Shown here: positions 29,137-38,654 of the stretch, piece after piece
Layout of the letters: every line of letters starts with the position of its first letter
How positions within the stretch are numbered: position 1 is the stretch's first letter
Origin: Methanobrevibacter arboriphilus
Lineage (GTDB): Archaea > Methanobacteriota > Methanobacteria > Methanobacteriales > Methanobacteriaceae
Length of the DNA: 64,000 nucleotides
Assembly (NCBI RefSeq): GCF_019669925.1
Contig: NZ_AP019779.1
Coordinates: forward strand, 2,025,292 to 2,089,291
Reading direction: 5' to 3'
The notes under the pieces: generated by a model
Databases searched by the model: none
The model's input: only the letters and a program-made list of their open reading frames with translations
Told to the model about the DNA's origin: nothing
Program-made: the position numbers and the translations under genes

Positions 29137-30606
29137 ATGTATGAAAAACTATTATTAAATTTAGCAATTTTAGCTGGAAAGATTAGTTTCATTGTTTTAA
29201 AAGTTACAGGAAGACAAGGGACAGCAATGCCTGGGAAAGTAGCTATTAAAATTTTTCCAGGTATTCTGAAAGAGTTAACCAAAAGGTGTAATAAAACTGT
29301 TGTTATTACTGGTACAAATGGTAAAACCACTACAAATAATTTAACAAATCATATTATTGGTGGAAAATATGATAATTTAGTTTCTAATCTTAAAGGAGCT
29401 AATATGATTCAAGGGGTGGTAACTTCTTTCATTGTAAATAACAAAAATTTCTATGATTGGGGAATATTTGAAGTGGATGAAGGCTCTATTCCAGATGTAA
29501 TTCATTTTTTCTCTCCAGATTATGTTATTTTAACAAATTTTTTTAGAGATCAACTTGATAGATATGGTGAGGTTGAAAATACAATACATTTAGTATATGA
29601 TACTTTAAAGGATGTTGATTCTACTTTAATCTTAAATGCAGATGATCCTTCGACTACTCAGTTTAATAAGTTGCCTAATGAAAAAATATATTATGGCTTT
29701 AATAAAAATCAATTTTCTAAAATAGATCATAGTGTAGCAGAGTCTATATTTTGTAAAAATTGTGGTAATCGTTTAAGCTATAACTTTATAAGCTATGGTA
29801 ATGTTGGAGATTATTATTGTGATAGTTGTGGTGTTGAACGTCCAAAAATTAATTATGCTGCTGAATCAATAGATATTAAAGATAATAGCTATGAATTTCT
29901 ATTAAAAATTAATAATTCTGAAAGTATTAATGAAAGTATTAATGAAAGTGTTAATGAAAGTGTTAATGAAGGTATTATTGGGAGTATTAGTGAAAATATT
30001 GCTGAAGATAAATTTGTGTTTAAATATATGGGTATTTACAATATTTACAACTGTTTAGCAGCTATTTCTCTTTGTTTAACTGAAAATTTTGATATATCCT
30101 TTGTTCAAAATCAAGTTGAAAATTTTGATTATAAATTGGGGCGAATGGAGACCATAAGTTTCCCAAATAAAGATGTGGTTTTAGTTTTATCGAAAAATCC
30201 TGTTGGATTGAGTGAAGTTTTTAATAGCTTTTCTCATGATGAAGAACCGAAATCTATAATGTTTCTAATTAATGATACTCCTGCAGATGGAAAAGACATA
30301 TCTTGGATTTGGGATGCTGATTTTGAGCAAATAAATAATATAAAAAATATTAATTATTTTTACTGTTCAGGAACAAGAGCAAATGAAGCAGCTTTAAGAC
30401 TAAAGTATAGTAATTTTAATACAGATAAAATAAAAAAACATGTTTCAAAAGAAGTAAGTGATATTAAAACACCAATAAAAGAGGTTTTAGATGAAAATAT
30501 TAAATCTTATATTATTGGGACTTTTACTGCTGTTCCTGAAGTAAGGAAATTTTTACTAAAAGAAAAATCAAAATATAATAGTGTAAATAATATTAAATCT
30601 GATTAA
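29137..30606 (+). CDS. murT: MurT-like Mur ligase
   Basis: The 489-residue protein has a P-loop VITGTNGKTTTNN (G59-T65), a zinc ribbon inserted in the central domain (CKNCGNRLSYN and CDSCGVERP), and the MurT C-terminal domain (GRMETISFPNKDVVLVLSKN, then CSGTRANEAALRLKY). In bacteria MurT with GatD amidates Glu of lipid II. In methanogens with pseudomurein the pair probably amidates a cell-wall peptide precursor. Residues about 268-290 are a repeated SINES/SVNES insert coded by a repeat. A TATA box (TTTATATTA, 29099-29107) lies so close that the mRNA may be almost leaderless. gatD follows. Confidence 0.85.
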   Translation: MYEKLLLNLAILAGKISFIVLKVTGRQGTAMPGKVAIKIFPGILKELTKRCNKTVVITGTNGKTTTNNLTNHIIGGKYDNLVSNLKGANMIQGVVTSFIVNNKNFYDWGIFEVDEGSIPDVIHFFSPDYVILTNFFRDQLDRYGEVENTIHLVYDTLKDVDSTLILNADDPSTTQFNKLPNEKIYYGFNKNQFSKIDHSVAESIFCKNCGNRLSYNFISYGNVGDYYCDSCGVERPKINYAAESIDIKDNSYEFLLKINNSESINESINESVNESVNEGIIGSISENIAEDKFVFKYMGIYNIYNCLAAISLCLTENFDISFVQNQVENFDYKLGRMETISFPNKDVVLVLSKNPVGLSEVFNSFSHDEEPKSIMFLINDTPADGKDISWIWDADFEQINNIKNINYFYCSGTRANEAALRLKYSNFNTDKIKKHVSKEVSDIKTPIKEVLDENIKSYIIGTFTAVPEVRKFLLKEKSKYNSVNNIKSD

Positions 30607-30668
30607 ATTCTTAATCTAATTAAACTCTTGAATTGATAATAAGGTTAATAGATAATAAGGTTAACAAT

Positions 30669-31445
30669 ATGAAACTTGAAGTAGTCAATATGTATCCTGA
30701 TATTTTAAATATATATGGGGATATTGGAAATTTAATATGTATTAAAAATAGATGTGAATGGAGAGGAATCGACATTAACATCAAAAACTTTACAATCGAT
30801 AAAGAAACCAACCTTGAAGATTCAGACATGATTTTAATTGGTGGAGGATCTGATAAAGGGCAAGATATTATTTCAGATCATATTCTTAATCAAAGAAATT
30901 CTTTAGAAAGCTTTATTGAGGCAGAAAAACCTATTTTAGCTATTTGTGGGAGTTATCAAATATTTGGTAATTATTATCTTAACCCTTATAATGAAAAGAT
31001 TCCTTGTCTTGAAATTTTTGAAATGGAAACTATAAGCAAAAAAGAGAGACTTACAGGAGATATTTTAATCTCTAATAATTTGAGGTCTGATTCATTGCTT
31101 AAATCAAAACAATCATATAATTTAACTGATATTATTGGATTTGAAAATCATGGTGGAAGGACCTATCATAATTATGATCCATTAGGCAATGTTAAGGTAG
31201 GCTTTGGAAATAATGGAGAAGATGGGGAAGAGGGCATGATTTATAAAAATTTCATTGGTAGCTATTTACATGGTCCTATTTTACCTAAAAATCCTCATAT
31301 TGCAGACTATATGATATTTAATGCTTTGAAAAATAAGTATGATACTGATTATTTAAATGAAAATATATTAAATTTAAAAGATATTGATGATAGTATTGAA
31401 ATAAATGCTCATAATATAATGAAGAATAGAATATTAAAAACTTAA
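30669..31445 (+). CDS. gatD: GatD-like glutamine amidotransferase
   Basis: The 258-residue class I glutaminase domain protein begins MKLEVVNMYPDILNIYGDIG, with the nucleophile C93 in ILAICGSYQIFG and H201 in YLHGPIL. It supplies ammonia to the MurT-like partner encoded 62 bases upstream. GatD proteins use a Cys-His pair in this way. The ATG at 30669 is preferred over an in-frame start at 30633, since family proteins start at MKLEV. Probable operon with murT. Confidence 0.88.
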   Translation: MKLEVVNMYPDILNIYGDIGNLICIKNRCEWRGIDINIKNFTIDKETNLEDSDMILIGGGSDKGQDIISDHILNQRNSLESFIEAEKPILAICGSYQIFGNYYLNPYNEKIPCLEIFEMETISKKERLTGDILISNNLRSDSLLKSKQSYNLTDIIGFENHGGRTYHNYDPLGNVKVGFGNNGEDGEEGMIYKNFIGSYLHGPILPKNPHIADYMIFNALKNKYDTDYLNENILNLKDIDDSIEINAHNIMKNRILKT

Positions 31446-31599
31446 TCATTTATAGAAAATAAAATTAAGAATAAAGTTAGAAATAAAATTAGAATTGAAT
31501 ATAGAAAATAAAATACAAATTAAATAAAATACAAATTATACATAATATAAAAAAAATGAAAGTATGAATTTTATTAATTTTTAAGATATATTATTAATT

Positions 31600-32064
31600 T
31601 TAAGACATATTTTCCATTTTTTTAAAGAATTCTTTGGATCGTTTTTCTATTTCTTCATCAGATAGCTTTTCTATTGTTTTGGATATCATCCAATTATACC
31701 CATAAGGATCTTTTAAACTTCCCATTCTATCTCCCCAGAACATATCATCCATCTCCATGGTTATTTCACATCCTGCTTCAACAGCTTGTTTGAAAAGTTC
31801 ATCTGCATCATCGGTTATGATCCAAATGTTTAGAGGACATCCTCCAATTTCATTTGGTGAAAAAGCTCCAAAATTTTCATTAGAATCATTTAAATAAAAA
31901 TATTCTCCATTGATAGTTATTGCAACGTGCATAATACTTCCATCAGGTCCAAAGTACTTTGATACTTCTTCTGCAGAAAATGCTTTTTTATAGAATTCTA
32001 TTGCTTCTATACTGTTAGGTACTATCAAATTAAGAACAATACCCAACTCTTTTCCTATGTTCAT
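31600..32064 (-). CDS. VOC superfamily (glyoxalase/PhnB-like) protein
   Basis: The 154-residue protein consists of two beta-alpha-beta-beta-beta modules: LNLIVPNSIEAIEFYKKAFS with MHVAITINGEYFYLND, then DADELFKQAVEAGCEI with GDRMGSLKDPYGYNWM. The paired HVAI and DPYGYNW motifs match the PhnB/YdhR-like subgroup, which is often metal-dependent but of unknown substrate. GGGTGAT precedes the ATG. It converges on the murT-gatD operon. Confidence 0.85.
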   Translation of the reverse strand: MNIGKELGIVLNLIVPNSIEAIEFYKKAFSAEEVSKYFGPDGSIMHVAITINGEYFYLNDSNENFGAFSPNEIGGCPLNIWIITDDADELFKQAVEAGCEITMEMDDMFWGDRMGSLKDPYGYNWMISKTIEKLSDEEIEKRSKEFFKKMENMS

Positions 32065-32778
32065 TTTATCACCCTTTTACAAATTTTGTTTTATTATTCT
32101 AAAATATATTTTTATTCCATTAATTTTTAATTTACCTGTTTTGTTAATTGTTTTACATTTTTTGAATTGTTAGTTTAATGGATTTTTGTAAATTTTTTAT
32201 CAATTAATTTTAGTTATAATATTGTTTTTATTTGTAAAAATTATATTTTCATAAATTATATTTACATATATATTTATATATTATTTGATATATAATTTTA
32301 AATAGAATTATTATAAGACTATATTATATTAATAATTATTTTTTAATATTTTTAGTAATAAAATAATTTATTTTAATTTTTACAGTTTTACTGTTATTTA
32401 GTTTTATTTAATTTTATTTAGCTCTATTTGTCTTTATTTGTATTTTCTGATTCATGTTTTCATGTATTTTTCTCTAATATTATATCATTCATATATTAAT
32501 ACTTAATATTTTCATAAATGCTTATTTTTAATAGCATTTATATTCATTGCTTATATTTTAATTATTAATAGTATTCTATCTATTTTTAACAAACAACATT
32601 TAACTTATAAAATATTTAACATCTGACATCTTAGGATCAATATTTTTGGTTTTAATTAAATAGAAAGTTATTTAAATAATCAATGTTAGTTATATATAAT
32701 ACTATCGGAAGGTTTATATATGATGAAGTGTATATTATATATGTGATATAATAATTATTTATTTTTAAGTTTGATTTT
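32065..32778. other. Intergenic region upstream of gar1
   Basis: About 700 AT-rich bases. Its only clear landmark is the gar1 promoter at 32704-32720. The stretch at 32390-32440 repeats TTTATTTAGTTTTATTTAAT. No coding frame recognised on either strand. Confidence 0.5.
32704..32720 (+). promoter_or_regulatory. Strong promoter of gar1 (BRE plus TATA box)
   Basis: ATCGGAAGG followed by TTTATATA (TATA 32713-32720) is the closest match in the window to the archaeal consensus. The predicted start near 32745 leaves a leader of about 35 bases before gar1. The same promoter could serve a short RNA, but none is evident. Confidence 0.55.
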
Positions 32779-33162
32779 ATGAAGTTTTTAGGAAATATTT
32801 CTCACTTATCTAATTCTGGAAGATTAATAGCTAGATCTTCACAGTCACCTCCTTCAGGAGCTTCTGTTTTTAATAAGGATAAAAAGAAAATAGGTAAAAT
32901 TATAACTGTTTTTGGACCTACAAAAGAACCATATATATCAATAGGAATTTTTAAATCAATGTCTATGGATGATTTTAAAGAGTCTATTGGTGAAGATTTA
33001 TATTTTTCTGAAAATCCTAAAAATAGAAAATTCAATAAAAGTAGAAATAAAAATAAGAGTGTTAAAAATAAGAGTAGAAAAACTTATAGGAAAAATAAAA
33101 ATAATAAAAACAACACTAGTAAAAGATTAAATAAGAATAAAAATACTAGAAAAAACAATTGA
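32779..33162 (+). CDS. gar1: H/ACA RNP protein Gar1
   Basis: The 127-residue protein has the Gar1 beta-barrel at residues 1-78 (KFLGNISHLSNSGRLIARSS, then GKIITVFGPTKEPYISIGIF), followed by a 45-residue tail of almost only Lys, Asn and Arg. Gar1 joins Cbf5, Nop10 and L7Ae in guiding pseudouridine formation in rRNA. The neighbouring gene is tfb, a pairing conserved in many archaea, which supports the call. The basic, low-complexity tail should be disordered and bind RNA. Confidence 0.9.
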   Translation: MKFLGNISHLSNSGRLIARSSQSPPSGASVFNKDKKKIGKIITVFGPTKEPYISIGIFKSMSMDDFKESIGEDLYFSENPKNRKFNKSRNKNKSVKNKSRKTYRKNKNNKNNTSKRLNKNKNTRKNN

Positions 33163-33489
33163 ACAATTATTGAACAATTGCAATAAAAAATTACAATTAA
33201 TCAATAAACACTATTTAAACACTATGTTAATAACAGAATATTGTCATGAATTATCTTTTATGATATTTAAGCAATATTTTGATAATAATTATATTTAATT
33301 ACTTAATAATCATAGAATTTCATTGAATGTTTAAGTTAAACTTTGTTTAGTTTGAATAACTTGATTAATTTGAATGAATTTAATTTGAGTGATTCTAATT
33401 GATTTAATTTTCATATTTTAATATTTGAAAGTTATAAATACTTTAATAATTTTTAAAAAAATAAAGGGGTTAATAGCACGAAAGAAGAA
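33163..33489. other. Spacer between gar1 and tfb
   Basis: Contains the tfb promoter (33431-33440) and a degenerate TTGAATGAATTTAA / TTTGAGTGATTCTAA repeat at 33348-33400. No gene seen. Confidence 0.5.
33431..33440 (+). promoter_or_regulatory. TATA box of tfb
   Basis: GTTATAAATA preceded by GAAA. The predicted transcript start near 33462 falls at the ribosome binding site AAGGGGT (33464-33470), giving a very short leader. Confidence 0.55.
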
Positions 33490-34479
33490 GTGAAAACTAA
33501 GGTTTCAGAAAGAAAACCTATAGAGAATGTTTCTGCAAAAAGAAGAATGCAGAATGATGTTTCTGACACAGAAAAACAGAATAAATGTCCAGAATGTGGT
33601 TCAGAAAATCTGATTGGCGATTATGAAAGGGCTGAAGTAGTTTGCGCTAGCTGTGGTCTTGTTATTGATGAAAATCTAGTTGATATGGGTCCAGAATGGA
33701 GAGCATTTGATCACGAACAAAGGGACAAACGTACAAGAGTAGGTGCTCCAATTACTTATACTATACATGATAAAGGTTTGAGTACTATGATTGATTGGAG
33801 GAATAAAGATATTTATGGTAGAGATATTCCTGCAAGAAACAGAGCACAATGGTATAGGTTAAGGAAATGGCAGAGAAAAATTAGAATTTCTGGAGCTACA
33901 GAAAGAAACCTTGCATTTGCTTTAAGTGAGCTTGACAGAGATTCTTCAAGATTAGGTCTTCCAAGAAGTGTTAGAGAAGCTGCATCTGTTGTTTACAGAA
34001 GTGCAGTAGAAAACAAACTTATTAGAGGTCGTAGTATCGAAGGTGTAGTAGCTGCCTCTCTTTATGCTGCATGTAGGAGATGTAATGTTCCACGTACTCT
34101 TGATGAAATAGCTGAAGTTTCAAGAGTAAGTAAAAAAGAAGTTGGAAGAACTTATAGGTTCTTAACTCGTGAATTGAATATAAAACTTCCACCTACATCA
34201 CCTGTTGATTATGTTCCACGATTTGCAAGTGAACTTGGTCTTTCTGGTGAAGTTCAATCAAGAGCTATTGAAATAATTGAAAAAGCTATGGAAAAAGGTC
34301 TTACTTCTGGTAGAGGGCCTACTGGTGTAGCTGCTGCTGCGTTATATATTGCTTCTGTTCTTTTAGGTGAGAGAAAAACACAAAGGGACGTTGCTGATAT
34401 TGCTGGTGTTACAGAAGTTACAATAAGAAATAGATATAAAGAGCTTACAGAACAACTTGAAATGGGTGTAACTCTTTAA
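33490..34479 (+). CDS. tfb: Transcription initiation factor B
   Basis: The protein (329 residues from GTG) has an N-terminal zinc ribbon ([14 protein letters not shown] and [10 protein letters not shown]), the B-finger and linker ([20 protein letters not shown]), and two cyclin repeats. The last ends in a helix-turn-helix ([20 protein letters not shown]) that binds the BRE. It recruits RNA polymerase to TBP-bound promoters. Start problem: the only good ribosome binding site (AAGGGGT, 33464-33470) sits 7 bases before an ACG codon at 33478, in frame, but 19 bases before the GTG used here. The true start may be ACG. Confidence 0.96.
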   Translation: MKTKVSERKPIENVSAKRRMQNDVSDTEKQNKCPECGSENLIGDYERAEVVCASCGLVIDENLVDMGPEWRAFDHEQRDKRTRVGAPITYTIHDKGLSTMIDWRNKDIYGRDIPARNRAQWYRLRKWQRKIRISGATERNLAFALSELDRDSSRLGLPRSVREAASVVYRSAVENKLIRGRSIEGVVAASLYAACRRCNVPRTLDEIAEVSRVSKKEVGRTYRFLTRELNIKLPPTSPVDYVPRFASELGLSGEVQSRAIEIIEKAMEKGLTSGRGPTGVAAAALYIASVLLGERKTQRDVADIAGVTEVTIRNRYKELTEQLEMGVTL

Positions 34480-34778
34480 TTATATTTTTTTAATAATTAT
34501 ATTTTTTTATAATAATTATTTTTTATAATAATTATATTTCATAATACTTATTTTTTATTTTATTATCTTTAATAATTTTTATATTTTTAATTTTTTTAGT
34601 TTTTAATTAATAATATTATTAATATTTTTAGCTTTAATATCTAATTATTAATATTTTTAATTTTCAATCTTTTTAATTAGTAATATTTTTAACATTTTTA
34701 ATTTTAATATTCTTGACCTTAATACTTTTAATCTTAATATTTTTAGCCTTAATAGTTTTAGTTTTAATATTCTTAGCT
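34480..34778. repeat. Degenerate TTTTTAATATT tandem repeat between tfb and a converging gene
   Basis: From about 34600 the DNA is a run of imperfect units such as TAATATTTTTAGCTT and TAATATTCTTGACCT, repeating every 10-18 bases up to the stop codon region of the glycosyltransferase gene. Both flanking genes end here, so the T-rich repeats may terminate transcription from both sides. Confidence 0.6.
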
Positions 34779-36749
34779 TTAATATTTTTTAGAAAATATT
34801 TCTATTGATTTTTTTAATTCTTTTATTATTCCCGAATTATCACTATTCTTAACATTATAAAGGTTTTTTTGGTATTTATTTAAATTATTTAGAAAATTTT
34901 CAAGTGTTGAAACATTAACCTTTTCATGCATTTCTCCATATCCCAATTTATCTATATAAAAACCATTAAGTAGCTGTTCAAAGTTTCCAATAGCTGGAAT
35001 ACTGTAAATAGGTTTTTTTAAATAAATAGCTTCACTTATTAATGTGAAGCCTCCGTTAGTGATTACAGCTTTTGCATTGCTCATATCTTCATATATTTTA
35101 TCTTCATTAAACTTTCTAAAAGTTAAATTTCCTTCGATTCCTTCTTTATTAAATCCATATACAATGAATTTTTCATTAAATTCTTTTAGTATTCTTATAA
35201 GTTCCTTATTTGAATTACTAGTTTGATAAACAAATACATATTCTCCATAACTGGTTTTGAGATTTCTTATTTTATCTCTAATAACTGGAGGATAAATAGT
35301 TGCTTTATCTGGATTTTTTATCTTTGGGAAAAAGTAACTAGTTATTATATATCTCTTTGGTCTCATTATATAAGATCTTATAACACTTTTTGCTTTTAAC
35401 ATATCTTGTCTATGATGAGGAGGATAATCTATGAATGTTTGAGTTATAATATTTATATTATCTAAACTTATTAAGGGAACATTAATAAGCTTACTTAGAA
35501 TACTTGAATAATTCTCAAAATCAGATATTATTATATTTGGCTTAACCTCTCTAGCTTTCTTAAATAATATTCCATAATTTTCCTTTAAATTGTTAGGAGT
35601 TGCCTTAATTGCGTTTAAAAGGGTTCTTTTATTTTTTACCTCATTATTTTCATAAACTGTATTGAAACCACCAATTTCATACACATTATCAAATTTATTC
35701 TTTAAATATCTATATGATCTATCACTTGAAAATATATATATGTCATATTTTTCTTTGTTTTCTTTTTTTGTTAATTCTTCTAATATTACTCCACTTCTAA
35801 CAGCATGACCCATACCTTCTCCACAAACAGAATAAAATATCTTTATTTTCTGATTTTCGATTTTTAGAGGTTTATTATTAGTAATTTTTAGTTCTGACTT
35901 TTTATTATTAAGATTTCTATCATCCAGTTTTTTACTATCTAATCTTTTATTATCTATATATTCTAAGTCTTCACTTTTAACTATCGAATGATTGTCTGAT
36001 ATTTTTTTAATCTTTGCAAGCAAATCTTCTTTTTCTAATGAATCTTTAGGAAAATGATCAAATTCATATTCTAATTCTTCAGCACTAGTTCTAATCCCCC
36101 TAAGATCATTGAATGTACTTTTTCCATATTGCATTGCGAGCTTACCTAGTCCTTCTTCTTCAAGTCTGCGAGTAGATACATTTATTATAGGGTTTCTAAG
36201 AACTTTGAATTTGTTATTTTTAGCTATTCTTTCAATATAATCTGTATCTTCTCCAAATGTAAGCTTTTCATTAAAACCAGAATATTCTTCATGTAACTCT
36301 TTTTTACATATTATTCCATAACAACCTGCTCCATGAGGTTTTATTTTTTCAAAAGCTATCATAAACCAGTTAGCTAAGTCATGAAGGATTTTATCTCTTT
36401 TTTTTTCGGATATTGGGTTTATTTGTGTAATTCCAATGTCTAATTCATTAGCTTCAAACTCTTCAATCATCTCTATAAGATAGTTTTGAGTTAATTCTAG
36501 ATCAGAATCTAAAAATAAAAGTATTTCTCCTTTTGCAATTTTAGCCCCATTGTTTCTTCCAACACCAGGCATTCCTCCTTGAACTACAGTACAACCATAA
36601 TTTTTAGCTATTTTTACAGTATTGTCACAGGAGTTAGCATCAGCTACAATCACTTCATAATCCTTAAATTTTTGCGATTCAATACTTTTTAATAGATTAG
36701 GAAGATATTCTTCTTCATTGTAAGTAGGAATTATAATACTTAGTTTCAT
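34779..36749 (-). CDS. Two-domain glycosyltransferase (GT2 plus GT-B)
   Basis: The 656-residue protein joins two glycosyltransferases. Residues 1-235 are a GT2 domain (KLSIIIPTYNEEEYLPNLLK, YEVIVADANSCDNT, and LLFLDSDLE as the DxD site). Residues 302-656 are a GT-B domain of the MJ1255-like (TIGR00661) type (IFYSVCGEGMGHAVRSGVIL near its start, ITNGGFTLISEAIYLKKPI in the donor site). A Lys/Leu/Asp repeat linker (NKRLDSKKLDDRNLNNKK) separates them. It probably makes a surface glycan or glycolipid on a lipid carrier. The ATG at 36749 is preferred to a TTG nine bases upstream. No other glycan gene is adjacent. Confidence 0.85.
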   Translation of the reverse strand: MKLSIIIPTYNEEEYLPNLLKSIESQKFKDYEVIVADANSCDNTVKIAKNYGCTVVQGGMPGVGRNNGAKIAKGEILLFLDSDLELTQNYLIEMIEEFEANELDIGITQINPISEKKRDKILHDLANWFMIAFEKIKPHGAGCYGIICKKELHEEYSGFNEKLTFGEDTDYIERIAKNNKFKVLRNPIINVSTRRLEEEGLGKLAMQYGKSTFNDLRGIRTSAEELEYEFDHFPKDSLEKEDLLAKIKKISDNHSIVKSEDLEYIDNKRLDSKKLDDRNLNNKKSELKITNNKPLKIENQKIKIFYSVCGEGMGHAVRSGVILEELTKKENKEKYDIYIFSSDRSYRYLKNKFDNVYEIGGFNTVYENNEVKNKRTLLNAIKATPNNLKENYGILFKKAREVKPNIIISDFENYSSILSKLINVPLISLDNINIITQTFIDYPPHHRQDMLKAKSVIRSYIMRPKRYIITSYFFPKIKNPDKATIYPPVIRDKIRNLKTSYGEYVFVYQTSNSNKELIRILKEFNEKFIVYGFNKEGIEGNLTFRKFNEDKIYEDMSNAKAVITNGGFTLISEAIYLKKPIYSIPAIGNFEQLLNGFYIDKLGYGEMHEKVNVSTLENFLNNLNKYQKNLYNVKNSDNSGIIKELKKSIEIFSKKY

Positions 36750-37001
36750 TTTAATCAATAATTCATTATTTATAGGTAAATATTAACTGTAATAATATTA
36801 TTGTAATAATTAATTAGTAGTTATAATACATATTAGTTAATAGTAAATAGTTCTAATAAGTATTAATTATTAATAAATACTAATTATATAAATATTAGCT
36901 AGCTTATTAGCTAAGTTGACCTTTTACATTTTTATATTTGTAGGTAATTATATATGTTAATATAATATTTAAATTTATATTTTATTTTAAGTGTTTCTAA
37001 A

Positions 37002-38270
37002 CTATTTATTGTTGGTTAAATTCGTATTATTTGAATTAATGTATGAATAAAAGTTCCAACTCATAGAAAATGCATCGCCCTGATTTTTAAGTGATTTTAT
37101 TAAGCTGTTAAGTAGTTCCATCTCATTATATTTGGGAGATATGAGAATCAATGTTTTTTTATCATTGTTATTATCGATATTATTACTATTGTTATTATCA
37201 ATATTAATATTATTATTTTCAACATTAATATTATTATCATTATTATTTTCAATTGATATTACTGAGTAATCACTTAAAGTATTATTCAATTCAGCTAATG
37301 AGCTTGTTTGATTTATTATATTTATTTCATAGTTTTCTGTATTTGTCCCAATTATTGAAATAGATATAGCTGTTAATATAATTAAAGCTAAAAAGATATG
37401 GGGTATATATCTTTTAAAACTTTTATATGAGAAGTTAACTTTATTTCTAATTTTCTCTATATATTCCTCGTCTTTATTAGTAATATGTAATTTGTTAAAT
37501 AGTCTAATTGTATAATAATCAAAGGCATTACCATCAAAATAGATAAGTAACATTCCATAAACTGCCCCTGCACAAGGGACTGAGAATAATCCTCCATCAA
37601 ATATTCCAATTAATCCTATAGTTGATGCAAATATTAAGATTAACCTACTTGGGGCTAAACGATCTTTCATTGAACCTAGCTGTGATAAAAATAGAATTGG
37701 TAAAACTATTATTATTATATTGGCTAGTTTTGGAACATATTGGTATAAAGAATCTCCAGTATTAACTCCTATCGGAACTCCTAAAGATAGATTTGAGAGA
37801 ATAAATCCAATAACTCCTCCAATAACGGACTTATAAATATGAGAATGTAATATGCTTGTAGTTGTTGGTGTAGGATCCATAGCTATAAAAATTGTAAATG
37901 GAGAAATTCCCATTTGTGATCTTATTATTAATTCCATTATTAATCCTAAAATTGCTGTAACTAAAATAAGAAATATTGAAAACTTTATATAAGTATTATT
38001 TTCTAGTTTAAATATGGATAAAATTTTATTAGAGCTTATTTTTTTAATGTATTTATTTTCTCTAAAATTCCCATTATATTCAAATAATTGACTGAATATT
38101 AGAAAAATACCTAATATTAAGAAAAATAGTATATCTTTTCCTTTTGAAGAGCCCATTAGGAATAAATGAGTAATTGGTCTTATGAATGGATTAAAAACAT
38201 CTGTAAAAAAGATTGATACAGCTATAAATATAAAAAAAATTCCAAATAAAGTATATCTATCTATTTTCAT
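37002..38270 (-). CDS. Polytopic membrane protein with an Asn-rich external segment
   Basis: The 422-residue protein has about nine membrane helices (first at residues 8-25, last at 297-316), then an extracellular part of about 105 residues. That part contains an Asn/Asp/Ile low-complexity run (NNNDNNINVENNNINIDNNN) and a predicted folded end (KKTLILISPKYNEMELLNSL). Conserved-looking membrane stretches are TPTTTSILHSHIYKSVIGG and FDGGLFSVPCAGAVYG. I do not recognise the family. A transporter or envelope-assembly role would fit but is not shown. Confidence 0.75.
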   Translation of the reverse strand: MKIDRYTLFGIFFIFIAVSIFFTDVFNPFIRPITHLFLMGSSKGKDILFFLILGIFLIFSQLFEYNGNFRENKYIKKISSNKILSIFKLENNTYIKFSIFLILVTAILGLIMELIIRSQMGISPFTIFIAMDPTPTTTSILHSHIYKSVIGGVIGFILSNLSLGVPIGVNTGDSLYQYVPKLANIIIIVLPILFLSQLGSMKDRLAPSRLILIFASTIGLIGIFDGGLFSVPCAGAVYGMLLIYFDGNAFDYYTIRLFNKLHITNKDEEYIEKIRNKVNFSYKSFKRYIPHIFLALIILTAISISIIGTNTENYEINIINQTSSLAELNNTLSDYSVISIENNNDNNINVENNNINIDNNNSNNIDNNNDKKTLILISPKYNEMELLNSLIKSLKNQGDAFSMSWNFYSYINSNNTNLTNNK

Positions 38271-38654
38271 GTTTAATCTCTTTAATTTAATCTATTTATA
38301 TTTAATTTCTTAATTAAATTTTTTTATATTTAATCTTTTTAATTAAACTTTTATATTTAACTTATTTTTTAATTTAATTTCTTTAATTAATTTTTTTATA
38401 TTTAATTTGATTATTATTATACCTATTAGCTATTATTAGTTTTATTTTTACTATTGCTATTTTTGTTCTTATTATTAATATTGTTTTTTTTATTATTATT
38501 ATTTTTATCTTATTAATGATTTTATTAATTTATAAAATTATTCTTATTTTTATAATTTTATATATGTTTATAAGTTCTTATATAATTTAGTAGTTATAAA
38601 TATAAAGTATCAAACAATTAATATAGATAAAGATATAAATATTTACATATTCTG
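38271..38654. other. Intergenic, divergent promoter region
   Basis: Separates two genes that point away from each other. A TTTATATTTAA element recurs at least four times at 38290-38405 with spacings of about 30-55 bases. A TATA box (ATATAAATA, near 38633) lies just before the plus-strand gene. No gene seen. Confidence 0.5.
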
